Under the pieces are notes generated by a model, which worked only from the letters and a program-made list of their open reading frames with translations, had not been told where the DNA came from and did not search any database. A DNA stretch of 26,387 bases from Beijerinckiaceae bacterium (GTDB taxonomy: Bacteria > Pseudomonadota > Alphaproteobacteria > Rhizobiales > Beijerinckiaceae): contig CANGOK010000009.1 in NCBI GenBank assembly GCA_947455285.1, positions 1-26,387 of the forward strand, written 5' to 3'. The translations under genes were made by a program, and so were the position numbers. Shown piece by piece: positions 23,411 through 26,387 of this stretch; within the stretch, counting starts at the first letter, position 1, and the number at the start of each line of letters is the position of its first letter.

Positions 23411-25891
23411 TCAGAAGGCGCCGCCGCCGGAGAAGCGGAAGGCCTGACCAACGTCGGTCTTAGCCTTGGAAAGAACGAAGGCGTAGTCGAACCGGATCGG
23501 ACCAAGCGGCGACGCCCAGAGGAGCGAGGCGCCGACCGACGAACGGATGGTCGGCTTCTTCGCGTCTGGGTCGAGCGTGATGCAGCTACCCTGCGTAAAG
23601 GCCGGAGCGACATTGCCAGCCACGCAAGGCGAGGTCGGGGTGGGACCGAAGTTGGTCTTGCCCTCGTAGCCGAACAGCGTGCCAGCATCGGCGAAGACCG
23701 CGCCCTTCAAGCCGAGATCCTTAGGCATGCCAAACAGCGGGAACTGCAATTCAGCCGAGCCGCCAACGTAATTGGTGCCGCCCAGCGAGTTGTTGTTCGT
23801 TGGCAAGCCCGGCGAAATATCGCGAGGACCAATGCCGCCCGGCGCAAAGCCGCGGACCAGGCTCGGGCCAAGGTTGAAGTTATCGGTGACGCGGAGCTGG
23901 TCGCCACCGAAGGCGGTGACATTACCGGCCTGCCCCTTCACGAAGCCGACCACATCATCCCAGACAGGATAGAAGTAGCGCACTTCACCCGTGGTGCGCA
24001 CAAAGCGAGCATCGCCGCCAGCGCCAGCCACGTCCTGCTTGAACTCCGCGTAGATGCCCTGCGACGGGTTACGCGGATTGTCGAGCGTGTTGTAGGTGAA
24101 GGAATAGCCGATCTGCGAGATGATACGCGAACCTGCGATCTCCTTGACCGCCAGAGAGGCTTCGCCATTGCTCAAGCAGTTATAGCTAGCGTCAGGCAGC
24201 GTCGCATTCGCGAGGCCATTGGCGGGATAATTGGGGTTCACGTACCCGGCGGTGCCGGGCGTCGTGCCGGGGATCGGAACCGTGCAATCGTTATACGGCC
24301 GCGAAGGGTCGTTCGGGATGATGACCTTCGACTGATAGAGCGAGTAACGCGGCGAGAAGCTGATCTCATCGGTCACAGGCACGCCCAGACGCAGAGTGCC
24401 GCCAACCGTGGAGCTGTCATAGACTGAATAGAGGCTGTTCACGGTCCGCTTGGCGAATAGATCGAAGCCCGCCGCGAGGCGATAGTCCATGAAATAGGGT
24501 TCAGTGAAGGAGAAGTCGACGCCGCGCGTGCGCTGGCCGCCCGTCACCGCGATGCGGGCGAACTGGCCACGGCCGAGCAGGTTGGACTCGCTCACCGCAA
24601 GTTCCGCAATGATGCCGTCAACCGTGGAATAGCCGCCCGAGACAGAGAAGGAACCCGTCGACTGATCCTCTACATCCACATTCAGCACGATGCGGTCAGG
24701 CGAGGAGCCCGGCTCGTTGGTGATGCGGACCTTCTTGAAATAGCCAAGCCCGTTCAGGCGCTTTTCAGCCTTGTCCACGAGCACGCGATTATAAGCGTCG
24801 CCCTCGCCGAGCGGAAACTCGCGACGGATGACGTAATCACGGGTGCGGGTGTTGCCGCGCACATTGATGCGCTCGACGTAAACGCGCGGCCCCTCTTCGA
24901 CCACGAAGGTCAGAGTGATGAGGCCGGTCGCGGGATCACGCTCGCCGCGCGGACGGGCAGAGGAGAAGGCGTAGCCCTTGCGCGCCACTTCGCGCGTCAT
25001 GGCCTCGACCGACTTGTCGACGAGATCGCCATTATAGACTTCGCCGACCGAGAGCTTCACCGTGTTGGCGAGCACATTGCGGTCGAGATCGGGGATCTGC
25101 GTTTCAACGTTGATGGCGCCAACGCGATACTGGCGACCTTCGTCAACGGTCACGACGACGTCGTAGCCCTTGCCATCCGGATTGTAGCGCACCTCAGAAC
25201 CGGTGATGCGGAAATCCGCATAGCCGTTCTTGAGGTAGAAGCGACGGATCAGCTCCTGATCGGAGGCGATCTTGTCGGGATCATAGACGTCGGTCGACTT
25301 GAAGAAGGAAAGCCAATTCATTTCCGTGGTCTGCATCAGGTTGCGCAGACGCGACGTGGAGAAGGCGTTGTTCCCGCGGAAGTCGATGGAGCGAATGCCG
25401 GTCTTGCCGCCCTCATTGACGGTGAAGACCACATCGACGCGGCCATTGGGAAGATCGACTGTTCGGGCGGTCACGGTGGCGTCGGACCGGCCGCCGCGGC
25501 GATAGAGGTCAAGAATGCGCTCGATATCGGCCTGAACGGTGGAAGGATTATAGGCGCCGCGCGACTTGGACTGGATTTCCGACGAAATCACTTCGCTCTT
25601 GAGCTTGCTGTTGCCCTCGAAAGCGACGCGGTTGATGAGCTGGTTTTCCGTCACATAGACGACGATCTTGCCGCCGGCCCGCTCGGTGCGGACCGAGGAG
25701 AAGAGACCGGTGGCGTAGAGCTCTTTAACCGCCTGATTGACGCGCGCGGGGTCTGTGCCGCCGAAATAGTTGCGGATGGTCTCGGCGTCGACACGCTGGC
25801 TGCCGCGGACTTCGACCGACTGGGCGTAAGCCCCCGTAACGAAACAAGACGCAACAGAAACTAGAGCTGTCGTAAGTACGAGCCGTTTCAT
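23411..25891 (-). CDS. bamA: Outer membrane protein assembly factor BamA
   Basis: An 826-residue Omp85 protein. The start at 25891 gives a good signal peptide (KRLVLTTALVSVASCFVTGAYA, cleavage before QSVEVRG) and has CAGGG six bases upstream; an open frame reaching 25942 lacks this. Five POTRA domains span about residues 24-420 (repeated patterns such as GFFSSVRTERAGGKIVVYVTEN and RGNTRTRDYVIRREFPLGEGDAY). A 16-strand barrel follows, with the conserved VRGF lid motif (SLVRGFAPGGIGPRD), and the protein ends in Phe (FSGGGAF), the usual outer-membrane signature. It inserts beta-barrel proteins into the outer membrane. Its place downstream of rseP and upstream of lpxD is the conserved proteobacterial order. 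Confidence 0.98.
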   Translation of the reverse strand: MKRLVLTTALVSVASCFVTGAYAQSVEVRGSQRVDAETIRNYFGGTDPARVNQAVKELYATGLFSSVRTERAGGKIVVYVTENQLINRVAFEGNSKLKSEVISSEIQSKSRGAYNPSTVQADIERILDLYRRGGRSDATVTARTVDLPNGRVDVVFTVNEGGKTGIRSIDFRGNNAFSTSRLRNLMQTTEMNWLSFFKSTDVYDPDKIASDQELIRRFYLKNGYADFRITGSEVRYNPDGKGYDVVVTVDEGRQYRVGAINVETQIPDLDRNVLANTVKLSVGEVYNGDLVDKSVEAMTREVARKGYAFSSARPRGERDPATGLITLTFVVEEGPRVYVERINVRGNTRTRDYVIRREFPLGEGDAYNRVLVDKAEKRLNGLGYFKKVRITNEPGSSPDRIVLNVDVEDQSTGSFSVSGGYSTVDGIIAELAVSESNLLGRGQFARIAVTGGQRTRGVDFSFTEPYFMDYRLAAGFDLFAKRTVNSLYSVYDSSTVGGTLRLGVPVTDEISFSPRYSLYQSKVIIPNDPSRPYNDCTVPIPGTTPGTAGYVNPNYPANGLANATLPDASYNCLSNGEASLAVKEIAGSRIISQIGYSFTYNTLDNPRNPSQGIYAEFKQDVAGAGGDARFVRTTGEVRYFYPVWDDVVGFVKGQAGNVTAFGGDQLRVTDNFNLGPSLVRGFAPGGIGPRDISPGLPTNNNSLGGTNYVGGSAELQFPLFGMPKDLGLKGAVFADAGTLFGYEGKTNFGPTPTSPCVAGNVAPAFTQGSCITLDPDAKKPTIRSSVGASLLWASPLGPIRFDYAFVLSKAKTDVGQAFRFSGGGAF

Positions 25892-26099
25892 GGATGCCCT
25901 GATGTGCATATGGAACACGGTCCCCGTCAAAAACGTTGTCACGGGCGCAGCCCGTATCCAAAGGCGAATCTGGACCTAAGGATCCAGACACCACCGCCAA
26001 GTTAGGTTTCTACAGAGTTTGGCCGGCAGTGCAAATGCCGATTTGCCGCGCTGACCATTTTTTAACCTGTCAGTGACCTATAAGCCACGCTCAGGCTAC

Positions 26100-26146
26100 T
26101 GGTTAACCATCTGTATTTTCGACATATTTCCTAACGTCATCGAAAA
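26100..26146. other. Inverted repeats in the rseP-bamA intergenic region
   Basis: TGGTTAACCA (26100-26109) is a perfect palindrome, and TTTTCGA (26116-26122) pairs with TCGAAAA (26140-26146). They lie just after the rseP stop, on the upstream side of bamA. On the minus strand, TTAACC and TTATAG 17 bases apart (near 26080-26108) could be a weak bamA promoter. No strong terminator is visible after rseP. Function is unclear. Confidence 0.3.
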
Positions 26147-26147
26147 A

Positions 26148-26387
26148 TTAGCCGCGCAGCAGCTTCCAGGCGTCGTTGAACGTGGTAAACAACATCAAAC
26201 CAACCACGAACAAAAACCCCAGCCTAAACGCATATTCCTGCGCCCTCTCGCTCATCGGCGTGCCCTTCAGCGCCTCGACGGCCTGAAACAGGAGATGCCC
26301 GCCATCGAGCATCGGAACGGGCAGAAGGTTGATAAGGCCGACGGAGACGGAGAGCACCGCCGCCAGATTCATCAGCGCGGCGAAGCC
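26148..26387 (-). CDS. rseP: Site-2 protease RseP, C-terminal end (5' part outside window)
   Basis: Seventy-nine C-terminal residues of a membrane zinc metalloprotease (M50 family). INLLPVPMLDGGHLLFQAVEALKG contains the family's second metal-binding motif (the Asp of LDGG), followed by a final membrane segment (LGFLFVVGLMLFTTFNDAWKLL). The frame runs off the right edge. RseP cleaves membrane anti-sigma factors and remnant signal peptides in the inner membrane. Placement upstream of bamA agrees with the conserved cell-envelope cluster. The HExxH motif and PDZ domain lie outside the window. Confidence 0.93.
   Translation of the reverse strand, partial: GFAALMNLAAVLSVSVGLINLLPVPMLDGGHLLFQAVEALKGTPMSERAQEYAFRLGFLFVVGLMLFTTFNDAWKLLRG

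Noticed and set aside
25941..25988. Small hairpins ahead of bamA (ACGGGC-GCA-GCCCGT; TCTGGA...TCCAGA)
   Set aside because: Short stems without context; they could be chance in GC-rich leader DNA, and no riboswitch or ribosome-site pairing was evident.

Overview
The window looks like a chromosomal segment of a GC-rich alphaproteobacterium, most likely in the Hyphomicrobiales (Rhizobiales). The basis is the conserved envelope/lipid A block rseP-bamA-lpxD-fabZ-lpxA-lpxB beside gltA and gltX, high-GC codon use, many solute-binding proteins, and a bifunctional GMP/PMI enzyme. No tRNA, rRNA, CRISPR array, transposase or phage gene was seen. The genus cannot be fixed from the sequence alone.

Left part (1-6251, all + strand): the 3' end of an acyl-CoA dehydrogenase, a luciferase-like flavin monooxygenase, then a tight four-gene operon. 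The operon encodes a GldA-like ATPase, a GldF-like permease, a GldG-like membrane-anchored auxiliary protein and a DUF4340 protein. It resembles the gliding-motility ABC transporter of Bacteroidetes, but its role in non-gliding bacteria is not established.

Middle part (6285-13809): a bicupin and an iron/family-1 type solute-binding protein diverge from a 138-bp intergenic region. Next is a minus-strand pair with a small cytochrome c and a large exported fusion (carboxypeptidase-regulatory-like domain, CxxCH haem site, streptogramin-lyase-like beta-propeller). A very AT-rich island with three inverted repeats (11090-11162) precedes a small putative ribbon-helix-helix protein. An exported metallo-beta-lactamase-fold hydrolase and an exported Ntn (choloylglycine/penicillin V acylase family) hydrolase follow. 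This is accessory-like territory and holds the least explained signals.

Right part (13925-26387): GMP/PMI (sugar nucleotide synthesis), gltX, a Tat/Sec-exported NitT/TauT-type solute-binding protein, gltA with a strong intrinsic terminator, an inverted-repeat element of the dispersed palindromic type, then the minus-strand cluster lpxB, lpxA, fabZ, lpxD, bamA and the 3' end of rseP. These genes make lipid A precursors and assemble the outer membrane. Two details stand out: lpxI, usually between lpxA and lpxB in this class, is absent, and the stop codon of lpxB lies inside the palindromic repeat.
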